Shown one piece after another: positions 26,782 through 35,356 of a stretch of 64,000 bases of DNA (within the stretch, counting starts at the first letter, position 1; every line of letters begins with the position of its first letter). Source of the stretch: Oceanisphaera profunda (GTDB lineage: Bacteria; Pseudomonadota; Gammaproteobacteria; Enterobacterales; Aeromonadaceae). The translations under genes and the position numbers were made by a program. The notes beneath the pieces are model-generated. The model made no database searches. It was not told the DNA's origin and saw only the letters and a program-made list of their open reading frames with translations. The DNA lies in the NCBI RefSeq assembly GCF_002157895.1, contig NZ_CP021377.1, forward strand, positions 1,984,001 through 2,048,000. Reading direction: 5' to 3'.

Positions 26782-27240
26782 CTTTTTACTCCTGATATAA
26801 AAAATACTAAAGGGTTATCGACACGGAACTCACGGAAGAGGTCACGTGCGACCAGCATTGAGCTAATGACAAACTAAGATTAAAAAATTCTAGCAACGGA
26901 ACCCACGAAACCCACGGAAAAATTAAGCCAAGATAAGATCGACGAGTGACTAAGAGCTTTTATGGTAAGAGCTCCCCTCATTCAAGCTTTGGTGTTTGGC
27001 TATTACTATCATTTTCAGATCTGATCTCTATTTTCCCGTGTTCTTCCGTGGCAGATAAGGTTTTAGTCTTTAAAGACTTAGGGCGAGATCCTGAAACTTC
27101 GTCATGCCGGACTTGATCCGGTATCAGGATGACGGCGTAAAGATAAACACCGCCCTTTGTTGGAACTCGCACTGCCTTAACTTTGGCTCGTCCTCTTCAC
27201 TCTTTACAGTTTCTCGGCAGGTAGTTTTGCTTTTATAGCA
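26782..27240. repeat. Composite dispersed repeats between two minus-strand genes
   Basis: No gene is seen in these 459 nt. Modules: CACGGAA pairs at 26822-26838 and three 9-nt units of type ACGGAACCC at 26888-26914, TTTATGGTAAGAGC near 26958, TCAGATCTGATC near 27016, an inverted TTCCGTG pair at 27034-27052, and a BIME-like palindrome with CCGGACTTGATCCGG and ATCAGGATGACGGCG at 27099-27138. A short heptamer stretch (CTCTTCA, CTCTTTA) precedes the DUF1513 stop. Confidence 0.6.
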
Positions 27241-28341
27241 CTAGGCGTCAATGAGGGCCCAGTGATTATCCCACTGATAAGCCGAATAAAAGCGTTGCTC
27301 GCGACCGCTATTGTCCAGCTGGCTAATGCCGCCATGGCCACTGCTTAACCAAATCTGCTGGTTATTGGCCACGGCACCCGAGGCATCGGGCAGCGGGGCG
27401 ATGCGGATCAGCTCACCACTGTGGCGATGCCACAGGCCATAACAATTACCCGGCGGCGAGGTGGCGGCAATTAAGGTATCGGTAACGGCGATACTGGCAA
27501 TGTAGTGATTAAAGCGTGCCCAATCCAGCTTACTGCCACCTAAGGCCTGCAGTGGCTGGCCGGGGCGGTGTCGCACTATGAGTGGCGGATAGTCATCGGG
27601 CTCGCCGCGATATTGCTGGCCGCTAAACACTTCGCCGTCGGCAGTGACGGCCAAATGGCGAATAGAAAGCTGTTTATCGGCAAGCGTGGCTTGGCTTAAT
27701 ACTCGGCCATCTTGGGCATCCAGATACGTCAGGCTAGGCAGCATAGTATCCAAATTAAGTACCTCGCGGCCAAAGGTGTGCTGGCCGCCCACACCGACCA
27801 CTAGGCTGCCATTGGGCATTAAGCAGATTTCATGAGGGCCTATGCCAAAGCCTGAGTATTCATTAATTTTTTCTAATTGCTGATCACGCAATGCATAAAC
27901 GCCAATCACCCCTTGGCTGGTCTCGCTGACGCCTTCGGTAGTAAACAGTGTTTGGCCATCATGACTGAATACGCCGTGGCCGTAATAATGGCGATCTGCA
28001 TCAGCCACGCGCACTTGTAGCCGCTCACCGGTTTTATGATTAAACAGACACATAAACTGACCCGGTCGGCGTGCATGACACACCGCCAGTGGCAAATGCG
28101 GATGCACCGATACGCCGTGGCCGCGTGCCGGCAAAGGCAACTCATAGCGTAAGCTGCCGTCCAGATTAAGCGCCTGCGCCACGTACTGTTCATGCTCACG
28201 TCGGCCACCGCCTATTACATAGGCTTGGCGACTAGAGGTCGTGGGAGAAGTCACGCAGCCTACTAACCCTAAACTACTCAACACACCGGCGGCGGTCAGC
28301 ACTTGTAGGGAAGCCGCTTTTAAAAATTGCCGCCGATGCAT
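27241..28341 (-). CDS. DUF1513-family lipoprotein (Tat signal), imelysin operon
   Basis: The 366-residue protein starts MHRRQFLKAASLQVLTAAG, a twin-arginine signal, and has a lipobox-like LVGC, so it is a probable Tat-exported lipoprotein. The body looks like a beta-propeller (repeats such as RHLAVTADGEVFSGQQY and GPHEICLMPNGSLVVGVGGQ). DUF1513 proteins are found in operons with imelysins and di-haem proteins, and their activity is unknown. It is last in a four-gene operon and overlaps the preceding imelysin gene by one base. The Fur-like site upstream suggests it takes part in iron handling. Confidence 0.87.
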   Translation of the reverse strand: MHRRQFLKAASLQVLTAAGVLSSLGLVGCVTSPTTSSRQAYVIGGGRREHEQYVAQALNLDGSLRYELPLPARGHGVSVHPHLPLAVCHARRPGQFMCLFNHKTGERLQVRVADADRHYYGHGVFSHDGQTLFTTEGVSETSQGVIGVYALRDQQLEKINEYSGFGIGPHEICLMPNGSLVVGVGGQHTFGREVLNLDTMLPSLTYLDAQDGRVLSQATLADKQLSIRHLAVTADGEVFSGQQYRGEPDDYPPLIVRHRPGQPLQALGGSKLDWARFNHYIASIAVTDTLIAATSPPGNCYGLWHRHSGELIRIAPLPDASGAVANNQQIWLSSGHGGISQLDNSGREQRFYSAYQWDNHWALIDA

Positions 28342-29378
28342 TAGTCACCGTCCGTGGCATTAAAACCCAAGCTAATGCCCAGATCGCGCGGTAGCGCCTG
28401 TTTTAGCTGATAACCCAACTGGTCTAACGACAGCTTAAAGCGCAGTAGCTGGGCATAGTTATCGCCCTTGAGCCACTCGGCCAAGCTATCACCTGCAGGC
28501 AAGCGAGTCTGTGCTTCGCTAAAGGCTTCATCTAGGGCCAGTACTTGCGGCTGATGCTCGGTGCTCAGTAAATAAGCCCGCATGCCGCCCTGATGATATT
28601 CCTGTGCCAGTGCGTTTAAGCTGGTGCGCAAAAAGTGTAACGATTGCTGGCTGCGCCAAGCCTCGGCAAACAGTGGCCGCGGGTTGCTGGCGGTATTAAG
28701 CGGCAGTACCAGTTTCTTTTCGATGCGATCAAAGCGGTGTGCGAGTTGGCCCAGCACTTCGGTCAGTAGTACCGTAGCCCCGCCTTGTTGCTGCATTTGA
28801 GTGAGCTGTTGCTGATAGCCGTTAGCATCTTGCCACGCCGTTTGTAGCTGCTGACTGTTATTAGCGAGTTGTGCCGTGATCCCTGGCAAGAGCAAGCAAC
28901 GCTGTTGCTGGCTCAGATCGCTTATCAGTAAATACTCGACCGCGTTTAAGGTGGTGACGACGCCGCGATCCGGCACGGGTTCGCCCTTGGCCACGGCCGC
29001 TAGCTCACGCTGCACTTGCTTACCGACGGTGTCTTTTTTATCGGGCCAAAATTGAAAAGCAAAGCTTAAGCCATTGGCATCCAGCGGGCCGCCACTTTGA
29101 CCTTGATGGGCGCTCCAAGCGGCAAAGCTTTGACGCCATGCGTGTTTAATCTCATTAACTGTGGATGGCGTCGCGGCATTGGCTTGGCAATAAGTGCTAC
29201 TTACTTGCTGCAGCTGGTTTAGCTCACCGGCCAGTTGATCTGCTTGCTGGCGCATTAAAGCCAGATGGCTATCGGCCAAGGTTTGCAGTTGGCTATCCGC
29301 TAAGGTGGGGGCGGGTGTCGAGTTCTGGCAAGCGCTCAAGGAGGCCAGCAAGGCCAGTGCGACTAAGGACTTCTTCAT
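28341..29378 (-). CDS. Imelysin-family lipoprotein (second copy)
   Basis: The 345-residue protein has signal peptide MKKSLVALALLASLSAC (lipobox LSAC). It is helical and shares the imelysin pattern (HAWRQSFAAWSAHQG, LNAVEYLLISD, QQGGATVLLTEVLGQL). The GxHxxE motif of metal-binding imelysins is not kept: the equivalent stretch reads LNAVE, with Ala for His. It overlaps the upstream di-haem gene by 4 nt and the downstream DUF1513 gene by 1 nt, so the three are translationally coupled. Role in iron uptake is inferred from the family and operon. Confidence 0.85.
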   Translation of the reverse strand: MKKSLVALALLASLSACQNSTPAPTLADSQLQTLADSHLALMRQQADQLAGELNQLQQVSSTYCQANAATPSTVNEIKHAWRQSFAAWSAHQGQSGGPLDANGLSFAFQFWPDKKDTVGKQVQRELAAVAKGEPVPDRGVVTTLNAVEYLLISDLSQQQRCLLLPGITAQLANNSQQLQTAWQDANGYQQQLTQMQQQGGATVLLTEVLGQLAHRFDRIEKKLVLPLNTASNPRPLFAEAWRSQQSLHFLRTSLNALAQEYHQGGMRAYLLSTEHQPQVLALDEAFSEAQTRLPAGDSLAEWLKGDNYAQLLRFKLSLDQLGYQLKQALPRDLGISLGFNATDGD

Positions 29379-30754
29379 AAGGACTCCAAAAAGGCAATAA
29401 GTTGTGCGCGTTCGGTTTTATTGGCGGCCATTACGCTTTGCTTGGCCTGTTCTGCTTCACCGCCATGCCAGAGAATGGCTTCTAACAGCGTGCGGGCACG
29501 GCCGTCGTGCAGATAAAAGGCACCTTCGCTGCCGGCCACTTCTGGGGCATAGCCTAAGCCCCATAAGGGTGGGGTGCGCCATTCACGACCGTTGGCTAAA
29601 AATTCGGGTCTATTATCTGCCAGTCCTTCGCCCATATCGTGCAGTAGTAGATCCGTATAAGGATAAATTTTTTGGTTACTTAATGCAGGGCTCTCGTGCT
29701 GGCCGGTAGTGTAAGAGGGGGTATGGCAACCGCTGCAGCCGAGCGCCAAAAAGAGCTGTTCACCGGCTTGTACCTCGGGTTTATCTAGCCCTCGGCGCAT
29801 GGGTACGGCTAAGTGCTGACTGTAAAACGTCACTGAGTCTAAAATATCTTCACTGACTTCTAACTCGCCGCCATTGGGGAAGCCCGCGCAATCTTGAGCC
29901 TGCGTACAGTCATCTGCTAAAAACAACGCCGAGGTGATGCCCATATCTCCGGCAAAGGCACTGGCATTTTGCTGGCGCAGACTAGGCTGACCGGCTTTCC
30001 AACCGAAGCGACCCATCACAGTGGTATTAGCTTTATTATCCCATACCCGATTGGCACGACCACTGATGCCGTCGGCCTTGGGGTTTTCCTTGGCCAGAAT
30101 ATCGGCCTCGCTAATGGCCTCTAGCAAGCCTAAGCCAATCATGGGAGGGGCAATGCGCGCCGAAAATAACGCCTCGGGGTGCAAGGGGCCATAGTTCAGT
30201 TTGCTGATATTCACCTTGGGCTGGCGCAGCTCTACTGGGCTGGCGTCAGCCAAGTGCTGCGTTTGCGTTTGATAGCTGATGCTTACTTTACCCTCAGGCT
30301 TGGCACCCGGAATGGCCATGTCTTGTAACTGACCGCCATAAGTAGGCTCTGGTATCACACCTTGGGTTTTGAGTATTGCTTGGTGCTCGGCGTTAGCTGT
30401 GCTGGGAATAGACAGCCGCACTAGCATGCTCACCGCGTTATCGCCTTTAAATTGCGGTGGATGGCCACGGCCATCTTTGATATGACAGCCTTGGCAGGCA
30501 TTGGTATTAAACAAGGGGCCTAAGCCATCTCGGGCATCGGTAGTGGCGGGCGCCATCACCCAAGGATTGCGAAAAAAACTATTACCCACTGAGAAATCGA
30601 GGCGCTTATCAAAACTTAAATTGGATGCGGGCATAGAGAACGCATTGCCGCCAGTTTTGTCGGTACTGGTCTTACCGCCAGATTGCAGAGGATTAGCTTG
30701 AGCGTTAACGGCCAAGCTGGCGCACAACAGGCCGCCGATGAGTCGTAACCACAT
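29375..30754 (-). CDS. Di-haem oxidoreductase-like protein (DUF1111)
   Basis: A 459-residue secreted protein with signal peptide MWLRLIGGLLCASLAVNAQA. Two CxxCH haem c sites are visible: CQGCHIKDGRGHPP near residue 90 and CSGCHTPSY near 345. Family landmarks are RNPWVMAPATTDARDGLGPLFN and the late WRTPPLWGLGYAPEV and FYLHDGRART. This is the DUF1111 / thiol-oxidoreductase-like family related to di-haem peroxidases. It sits between two imelysin genes, the usual arrangement, suggesting an iron-oxidation or reduction step coupled to metal binding. That role is not proven. Confidence 0.9.
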   Translation of the reverse strand: MWLRLIGGLLCASLAVNAQANPLQSGGKTSTDKTGGNAFSMPASNLSFDKRLDFSVGNSFFRNPWVMAPATTDARDGLGPLFNTNACQGCHIKDGRGHPPQFKGDNAVSMLVRLSIPSTANAEHQAILKTQGVIPEPTYGGQLQDMAIPGAKPEGKVSISYQTQTQHLADASPVELRQPKVNISKLNYGPLHPEALFSARIAPPMIGLGLLEAISEADILAKENPKADGISGRANRVWDNKANTTVMGRFGWKAGQPSLRQQNASAFAGDMGITSALFLADDCTQAQDCAGFPNGGELEVSEDILDSVTFYSQHLAVPMRRGLDKPEVQAGEQLFLALGCSGCHTPSYTTGQHESPALSNQKIYPYTDLLLHDMGEGLADNRPEFLANGREWRTPPLWGLGYAPEVAGSEGAFYLHDGRARTLLEAILWHGGEAEQAKQSVMAANKTERAQLIAFLESL

Positions 30755-30806
30755 AAAAATTCCAAGATAAGAAACGGTGAAGAGTGAAGGGGGATGAGTA
30801 AAGAGG

Positions 30807-30837
30807 AAAACACCCCGCTCTTCGTTGCGGTGTATTT
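30807..30837 (-). terminator. Hairpin between imelysin 1 and the di-haem gene
   Basis: AAAACACC...CGC and GCGGTGTATTTT form an imperfect stem with a loop of about 8 nt in the 144-nt gap. On the minus strand it ends in TTTT. It could partly terminate transcription and lower expression of the three distal genes. Confidence 0.45.
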
Positions 30838-30872
30838 TCTGTGGCTAGGTATTATCTCGTCCTCTTTGCCCT

Positions 30873-30893
30873 TTACACTTCACCCTTCACGGC
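30873..30893 (-). repeat. Short heptamer tract after imelysin 1
   Basis: Three in-phase units (TTACACT, TCACCCT, TCACGGC) end 5 nt before the stop codon of the 30899-32173 gene. Confidence 0.45.
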
Positions 30894-30898
30894 TTGGC

Positions 30899-32173
30899 CT
30901 AAAACTCGTGATCGGCGGTGTCTGGGCTGAGGTTATTAATGCCGATGCTGTTGGCGGCCAGCTCAATGGCGCGTGTCTGCTCTACCAGTGCATCTATGGC
31001 ATCTTGTACCAACTGATTGCCGGCAGGGTTATCGGCAGCAATCAACTGATCGAAATGCACGTTTTCGACTTCGGCAGACTGCACCAACTGATACACGGCT
31101 TGCTCACTGGTGCGCATTTGCGCGTCTATCTGCTTGGCGGCTTGTTTGGCTGCATGGGTGTCTTGCTGAGCGACTAACTGCAATAAAGACGGACCTTGCA
31201 GCATGCTGCCATCAATGCGCTGATATTCACCAAACATCAGATTAACGATGCCTTTCTCATTGTAATAATGTGAGTTGTGGGTGTTATCAGAGAAACAGTC
31301 GTGCTCGTCTTCTGCTGAGTTAGCGATCAAAGCCACCTTCATGCGTTCACCGGCCAGCTCGCCTAGCGATAATGAACCCATACCAAATAGCATGCGGCGC
31401 ATGCCTTCCTCTGCGGGTAGCGCGAGTAGCTCGGCGCGGTAATTCTCTGCATTGCCAGCTTGCCACTGATTAACCATCCAACCTAAGTCGCTGATCAGTA
31501 AGTCACTGGCGGCTTGCAGGTAATCACGGCGACGGTCGCAGTTGCCATTGGTGCAATCAGCCCCCAGTACGTAATCGCTATAAGGACGCTCACCAGCACC
31601 AGGGCCGGTGGCGTTTAAATCTTGGCCCCAGAGTAAGAACTCGATGGCGTGATAGCCGGAGGCCACGTTGGCTTCTGAACCAGCAACTTCATTAAGGCCG
31701 GCCAACAGCTCAGGAGTAATGTGGCTGACATCTAAGCGCTCGCCGCCGACTTGTAATACTTTATTGGCGATAATATTAGCGGTGGCGCCTTGGTTGCCTA
31801 ATTCATGCTGATAACCTTGAGCGACATAATCAATCAGGCCTTCATCCAGTGGCCAGGCATTCAGCTGACCTTCCCAGTCGTCGACTACCGGATTACTAAA
31901 GCGGAACGTTTCTGACTGCTGGTAAGGCACGCGAGCGGCAATCCAAGCGGTGCGCGCTTGTGCGAGTGTTTGCTCGCTGGGGTCGGCTAATAGTTGCTTG
32001 ATGGCGATATCTAACTGCTCGGCGCTGGTCAGTGAGTCGCTGTAAACCGCATGGGCGATATTGGCGTAGTGCTCAACCACTTGGTGTTGGGTTACGGCTG
32101 GGGTGTTGGTTTGCGCGCAACCGGCGAGCAGGGCGCCAATGGCCGTGGCCAATGCGAGTTTAGGGTACAGCAT
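30899..32173 (-). CDS. Imelysin-family iron-regulated lipoprotein (first gene of operon)
   Basis: The 424-residue protein has signal MLYPKLALATAIGALLAGC (lipobox LAGC). The imelysin peptidase-like fold shows ARTAWIAARVPYQQSETFRF, PVVDDWEGQLNAWPLDE and the motif GYHAIEFLLWGQ, which supplies the conserved GxHxxE. HDCFSDNTHNSHYYNEKGI is also typical. Imelysins (ICMP/IrpA) are outer-membrane or periplasmic proteins made under iron limitation and implicated in iron uptake; no protease activity is established. A Fur-like box lies just upstream. It leads the operon with di-haem, imelysin and DUF1513 genes. Confidence 0.92.
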   Translation of the reverse strand: MLYPKLALATAIGALLAGCAQTNTPAVTQHQVVEHYANIAHAVYSDSLTSAEQLDIAIKQLLADPSEQTLAQARTAWIAARVPYQQSETFRFSNPVVDDWEGQLNAWPLDEGLIDYVAQGYQHELGNQGATANIIANKVLQVGGERLDVSHITPELLAGLNEVAGSEANVASGYHAIEFLLWGQDLNATGPGAGERPYSDYVLGADCTNGNCDRRRDYLQAASDLLISDLGWMVNQWQAGNAENYRAELLALPAEEGMRRMLFGMGSLSLGELAGERMKVALIANSAEDEHDCFSDNTHNSHYYNEKGIVNLMFGEYQRIDGSMLQGPSLLQLVAQQDTHAAKQAAKQIDAQMRTSEQAVYQLVQSAEVENVHFDQLIAADNPAGNQLVQDAIDALVEQTRAIELAANSIGINNLSPDTADHEF

Positions 32174-32190
32174 CCGAGCATCCTTTATGA

Positions 32191-32215
32191 TTATGCGTTT
32201 GAGAATCGTTTGTAT
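32191..32215 (-). promoter_or_regulatory. Probable Fur box upstream of the imelysin operon
   Basis: TTTGAGAATCGTTT at 32198-32211 resembles the TGAGAATCATT-type Fur core, and the wider site on the minus strand matches about 12 of 19 positions of GATAATGATAATCATTATC. It is 25-40 nt before the start codon, where Fur would block transcription. Iron-regulated imelysin operons make this placement sensible. Confidence 0.55.
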
Positions 32216-32350
32216 TACTGGCGGGATAGTAGCGTTTTTTACAAAGTGCTAGCAAGAAAAAACTGACAAAAAGAGGATGTGAGAGATGAATAAAGTGAAG
32301 AGTAAAGCGTGAGGAGGGAGGCGTATAACATAGCGGCCAGCGCCTAACTA
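32216..32350. other. Spacer upstream of the imelysin promoter
   Basis: There is no coding frame. The segment includes TTTTTTACAAAGTGCTAGC (possible promoter elements for the imelysin operon on the minus strand) and a short GTGAAGAGTAAAGCGTGAGG stretch reminiscent of the heptamer family. Confidence 0.35.
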
Positions 32351-32662
32351 ATACCAATCTGGAAAACTGACTAATCAGATTTTTATGTCTTCTGTAGGGT
32401 CGATTTCAATCGACCAAAAACCATAGCACGGCCTAAAGAGGTCGAATACTTTCTATCTAAGTAAGGCGCCCCTACAAAAGGCCAGAGCCAAACCCTAACC
32501 TTGGTCCTTGCGAGGAGTGTAACGACGCGGCAATCCATGGTTGGGACCCTGTGCAGGCGTGCAGTATGGATTGCCGCGCTACGCTCGCAAAGACCACAAG
32601 CTGACCTTTGTACCTCTAGCATTCAACTTCAAAACAGGCCACATACTTACTTAGATTGGTAT
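32351..32662. mobile_element. MITE-like nested inverted-repeat element, 312 bp
   Basis: ATACCAATCT (32351-32360) and its inverse AGATTGGTAT (32653-32662) bound the element. Inside lies a second pair, TGTAGGG (32393-32399) and CCCTACA (32470-32476), enclosing TCGATTTCAATCGA. A third structure is the long palindrome at 32512-32602 around GGCAATCCAT/ATGGATTGCC. There is no transposase gene, so it would be non-autonomous. A clear target duplication is not evident. Confidence 0.5.
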
Positions 32663-32749
32663 AACCTGCTTGGGTAGTGGGTAACGCTTACCTAAGCAGA
32701 GAAATGTAAAGGCGAGGGGCAGGCATTGAAGCTAAAAGGGATATCGCTA

Positions 32750-32777
32750 ACACCTCCCACCTCACGCTTTACTCCTC
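32750..32777 (-). repeat. Heptamer-phased tract after the ABC ATPase gene
   Basis: Four in-phase units in C/T-rich form (for example CACCTCC, CACCTCA when read from 32751) end about 10 nt before the stop codon of the 32787-33515 gene. Confidence 0.45.
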
Positions 32778-32786
32778 TGCGGGACA

Positions 32787-33515
32787 TTATAAAATCTTGC
32801 TTAAAAACTCTTGAGTTCGGGGTTCTTGAGGGCTATCAAACAAGGTGGTGGGGGTGTTTTCTTCTAAAATTCGTCCTTCATGAATGAATACCACCCGATC
32901 ACTCACCTCTCGGGCAAAGCCCATTTCGTGGGTAACCACCACCATGGTCATGCCCTCTAGTGCCAGTTGCTTCATAACCGCCAATACTTCACCGACCATT
33001 TCTGGATCCAATGCTGAGGTTGGCTCATCAAACAACATGATTTTTGGATTCATGGCCAGCGCGCGGGCAATGGCGACGCGCTGTTTTTGACCGCCGGATA
33101 ACTCTCCTGGATAAGCATCGGCTTTGTCAGATAAGCCTACTTTGTCTAGTAACTCCAGCGCGGACTTTTTAGCCTCGGCTTTAGAAGTGCCTCTAGCTTT
33201 AATGGGCGCCAAGGTGATATTGCCCAATACGGTTTTATGGGGGAATAAATTAAAGTGTTGAAACACCATACCCACTTCTTGGCGTATTTTATTAATATCT
33301 GTGCCTTTGGCGGTAATATCTTGACCGTCAATCACCACTTGGCCAGAGGTTATCTCCTCCAGTTTATTTAAGCAGCGTAAAAAAGTGCTCTTACCTGAGC
33401 CTGAGGCCCCAATGACGCACACCACTTCTTTGGCGGTAATATCGATAGAAATGCCTTTTAGTACCTGATTGCTGCCAAAAGACTTTTCTAGATTGTGTAC
33501 TTGAATAATGCTCAT
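32787..33515 (-). CDS. Polar amino acid ABC transporter, ATP-binding protein
   Basis: The 242-residue ATPase has all ABC motifs: Walker [10 protein letters not shown] near 36-44, Q-loop [10 protein letters not shown], signature LSGGQKQR, Walker [13 protein letters not shown] and H-loop VTHEMGF. The close pattern to GlnQ/ArtP/HisP ([23 protein letters not shown]) places it in the polar amino acid uptake family. It overlaps the permease gene by 4 nt (ATGA), and the binding-protein gene is upstream, so this is a complete three-gene importer. The amino acid transported cannot be fixed; glutamine-like substrates are most likely. Confidence 0.93.
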   Translation of the reverse strand: MSIIQVHNLEKSFGSNQVLKGISIDITAKEVVCVIGASGSGKSTFLRCLNKLEEITSGQVVIDGQDITAKGTDINKIRQEVGMVFQHFNLFPHKTVLGNITLAPIKARGTSKAEAKKSALELLDKVGLSDKADAYPGELSGGQKQRVAIARALAMNPKIMLFDEPTSALDPEMVGEVLAVMKQLALEGMTMVVVTHEMGFAREVSDRVVFIHEGRILEENTPTTLFDSPQEPRTQEFLSKIL

Positions 33516-34156
33516 GGCAGTTTAGATCTCCGCTCTAGGTAGCTAGACAATAAAGAGAGCATGTAGATCACCACAAAATACATAGCGCCCACGGCAATCC
33601 AAATTTCAAAGGCTTTAAAGGTGGCGGCAATTTGCACCTGTCCTTTCTGAGTTAGATCCGCAATACCAATCACCGAGAGTAAGGAGGTATCTTTTAAGCT
33701 AATAATGGCTTGGTTGGTAAAGGCCGGCAACATACGACGAAAAGACTGAGGCAAAATCACATAGCGCATACTTTGGCTACTGGTTAAGCCCAGTGAGCGC
33801 GCCGCTTCATTTTGACCTCTATCCAATGATTGAATGCCCGCCCGAATAATCTCTGAGTAATAAGCGCCGGCGTTGATGGCCACGGTGAAGATACCGGCTG
33901 ATTCTCGGTCTAGGCTGAAAAATCCCAGTGAATTTAAACCAAAATAAATAAAGAACAACTGCACTAAAATTGGCGTGCCACGAATGATATCAACGAATAT
34001 TTTAGAAACCCAGGTCAAAGGCTTGATGGGGGAAAGACGCATTAAGGCTAATAGCAGTCCAATACCAAAGCCTAAAATAATGGCAATGATAAATACCTTG
34101 AGGGTAACTTGTAGCCCTTGCCACAAGTAAGGTAGAGATTGAATGACGACATCCAT
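33512..34156 (-). CDS. Polar amino acid ABC transporter, permease
   Basis: A 214-residue inner-membrane protein with about five helices and the typical cytoplasmic EAA loop ([20 protein letters not shown]), plus [20 protein letters not shown] and [21 protein letters not shown] of the HisM/GlnP family. A single permease implies a homodimeric channel. The frame opens at a GTG (34162), but ATG 34156 gives AAGGAT a 6-nt spacing, whereas the GTG would touch it. It is separated from the binding-protein gene by a strong hairpin (34186-34223). Confidence 0.92.
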   Translation of the reverse strand: MDVVIQSLPYLWQGLQVTLKVFIIAIILGFGIGLLLALMRLSPIKPLTWVSKIFVDIIRGTPILVQLFFIYFGLNSLGFFSLDRESAGIFTVAINAGAYYSEIIRAGIQSLDRGQNEAARSLGLTSSQSMRYVILPQSFRRMLPAFTNQAIISLKDTSLLSVIGIADLTQKGQVQIAATFKAFEIWIAVGAMYFVVIYMLSLLSSYLERRSKLP

Positions 34157-34185
34157 GCTCACATCCTTATTAAAAATCTTATAAA

Positions 34186-34223
34186 GTCGCTAGCTTAGCG
34201 GTTAGTTGGCGTTAGCTAGCGAC
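34186..34223 (-). terminator. Intercistronic hairpin between binding-protein and permease genes
   Basis: GTCGCTAGCT (34186-34195) pairs with AGCTAGCGAC (34214-34223), loop 18 nt. It fills the 79-nt gap directly after the binding-protein stop codon. Such hairpins protect the upstream mRNA or reduce read-through, giving more binding protein than permease. Confidence 0.65.
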
Positions 34224-34235
34224 CTTTGTAGCAGC

Positions 34236-35009
34236 TTAATCCAAATAGGCGTCGATAATTTTATCGTATTCGCCGTTTTCCTTTAGATTGGCAAGACCAT
34301 CGTTGATCATCTTCAATAACTCGTCATTCTTATCTTTTAATACTGAAATGCCATAGTTATCACCGGTGAGTCGCTCGCCAACGGTCTGCAATTTCAAACC
34401 GCCAGTGGCAATGGCATAACTGATCACTGGGTAATCTTCCATTAAGGCATCGGCGGTACCATTAGTGACTTCCTGAAACATGGAAGCACTGTCGCTGACC
34501 TGAATAATGCTATAGCCATATTCTTCGGTGTTCTTATCAGCAAAAGATGCACCCACGGTGCCATTTTTAACCACGACTTTTTTGCCAGATAAATCGTCTA
34601 AACTGGCGATGTTTTTATTGTCATTTGCCACCACTAACGATACGCCAGCGGCAAAGTAAGGTTCAGAAAAATCAACGGTTTCTTTACGTTTATCGGTAAT
34701 ACTCATGCCGCCCATGCCCACATCTAGCATGCCAGCTTGCATGGCAGGAATGATGCCCGAAAAGTCCATTTGCTCAATATTGATTTTAAAGCCTTGGTCT
34801 TTGGCGATGGCATTAATTAAGTCCACATCAATGCCTACGAGTTGACCATCTTTGGTAAATTCAAACGGCGGATAGGTATTATCCACACCGACTTTATAGA
34901 CTTTGTCTGGCGTAGCTGCAGCACTGCTGGTTGCTTGAGTCTCAGGCTTATCACAGGCTGTTAAGCCCAGTGCCGCGACCAAACTTAGTAAGACCACGTT
35001 CTTTTTCAT
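34236..35009 (-). CDS. Polar amino acid ABC transporter, substrate-binding lipoprotein
   Basis: The 257-residue protein starts with lipoprotein signal MKKNVVLLSLVAALGLTAC (lipobox LTAC), so it is probably anchored to the inner membrane. The mature part is an SBP family 3 domain: YKVGVDNTYPPFEFTKDGQL, GIDVDLINAIAK, GMSITDKRKETVDFSEPY and GTADALMEDYPV. These resemble GlnH. It is first in the operon and followed by a stabilising hairpin. Ligand-binding residues include the conserved R in DKRKE and the late D in MEDYP, typical of amino-acid binding proteins. Confidence 0.92.
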   Translation of the reverse strand: MKKNVVLLSLVAALGLTACDKPETQATSSAAATPDKVYKVGVDNTYPPFEFTKDGQLVGIDVDLINAIAKDQGFKINIEQMDFSGIIPAMQAGMLDVGMGGMSITDKRKETVDFSEPYFAAGVSLVVANDNKNIASLDDLSGKKVVVKNGTVGASFADKNTEEYGYSIIQVSDSASMFQEVTNGTADALMEDYPVISYAIATGGLKLQTVGERLTGDNYGISVLKDKNDELLKMINDGLANLKENGEYDKIIDAYLD

Positions 35010-35260
35010 ACTGACTTACCCCTTCCTTAAGGCTAGTGAACATCTTGGCTAACTGTAGTAGTTAGCATCTTAGTTACCTTTAGCTTGCGCTTAGTTTTGA
35101 CATTTCAAATATAAAAACACCATTTATGTATGAAATTACAGCATAAACAATAGTATATAAACCAATTCAAGCATCGTTTTCAAGCTATTGGAAAAGCAGA
35201 TAAGTGTCAATTTATTGTTAAATTCATCCGTTGAAACTGCGTGTTGGCGCCCACGCTGGC
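35010..35260. promoter_or_regulatory. AT-rich promoter region of the amino acid ABC operon
   Basis: The 250 nt before the heptamer tract are AT-rich. They contain a symmetrical sequence TTTATG (35123-35128) and CATAAA (35142-35147) separated by 13 nt, a candidate operator or promoter feature for the minus-strand operon. I cannot assign a regulator. Confidence 0.35.
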
Positions 35261-35356
35261 ATACGCTTTAAGCCGTACGCTATACGCCGTAAGTCTAAAG
35301 AATACAGGTGTTTGTCTTGAACGTATGGCGTACAGCGTAAGACGTATAGCTTTGTC
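35261..35356 (-). repeat. Two heptamer-phased tracts after ybaK
   Basis: Five units at 35261-35295 (such as GTACGCT, ATACGCC) and five at 35323-35357 (GTATGGC, GTACAGC and so on). The last unit overlaps the first base of the ybaK stop codon. The units keep exact 7-nt register across obvious sequence drift. Confidence 0.65.
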
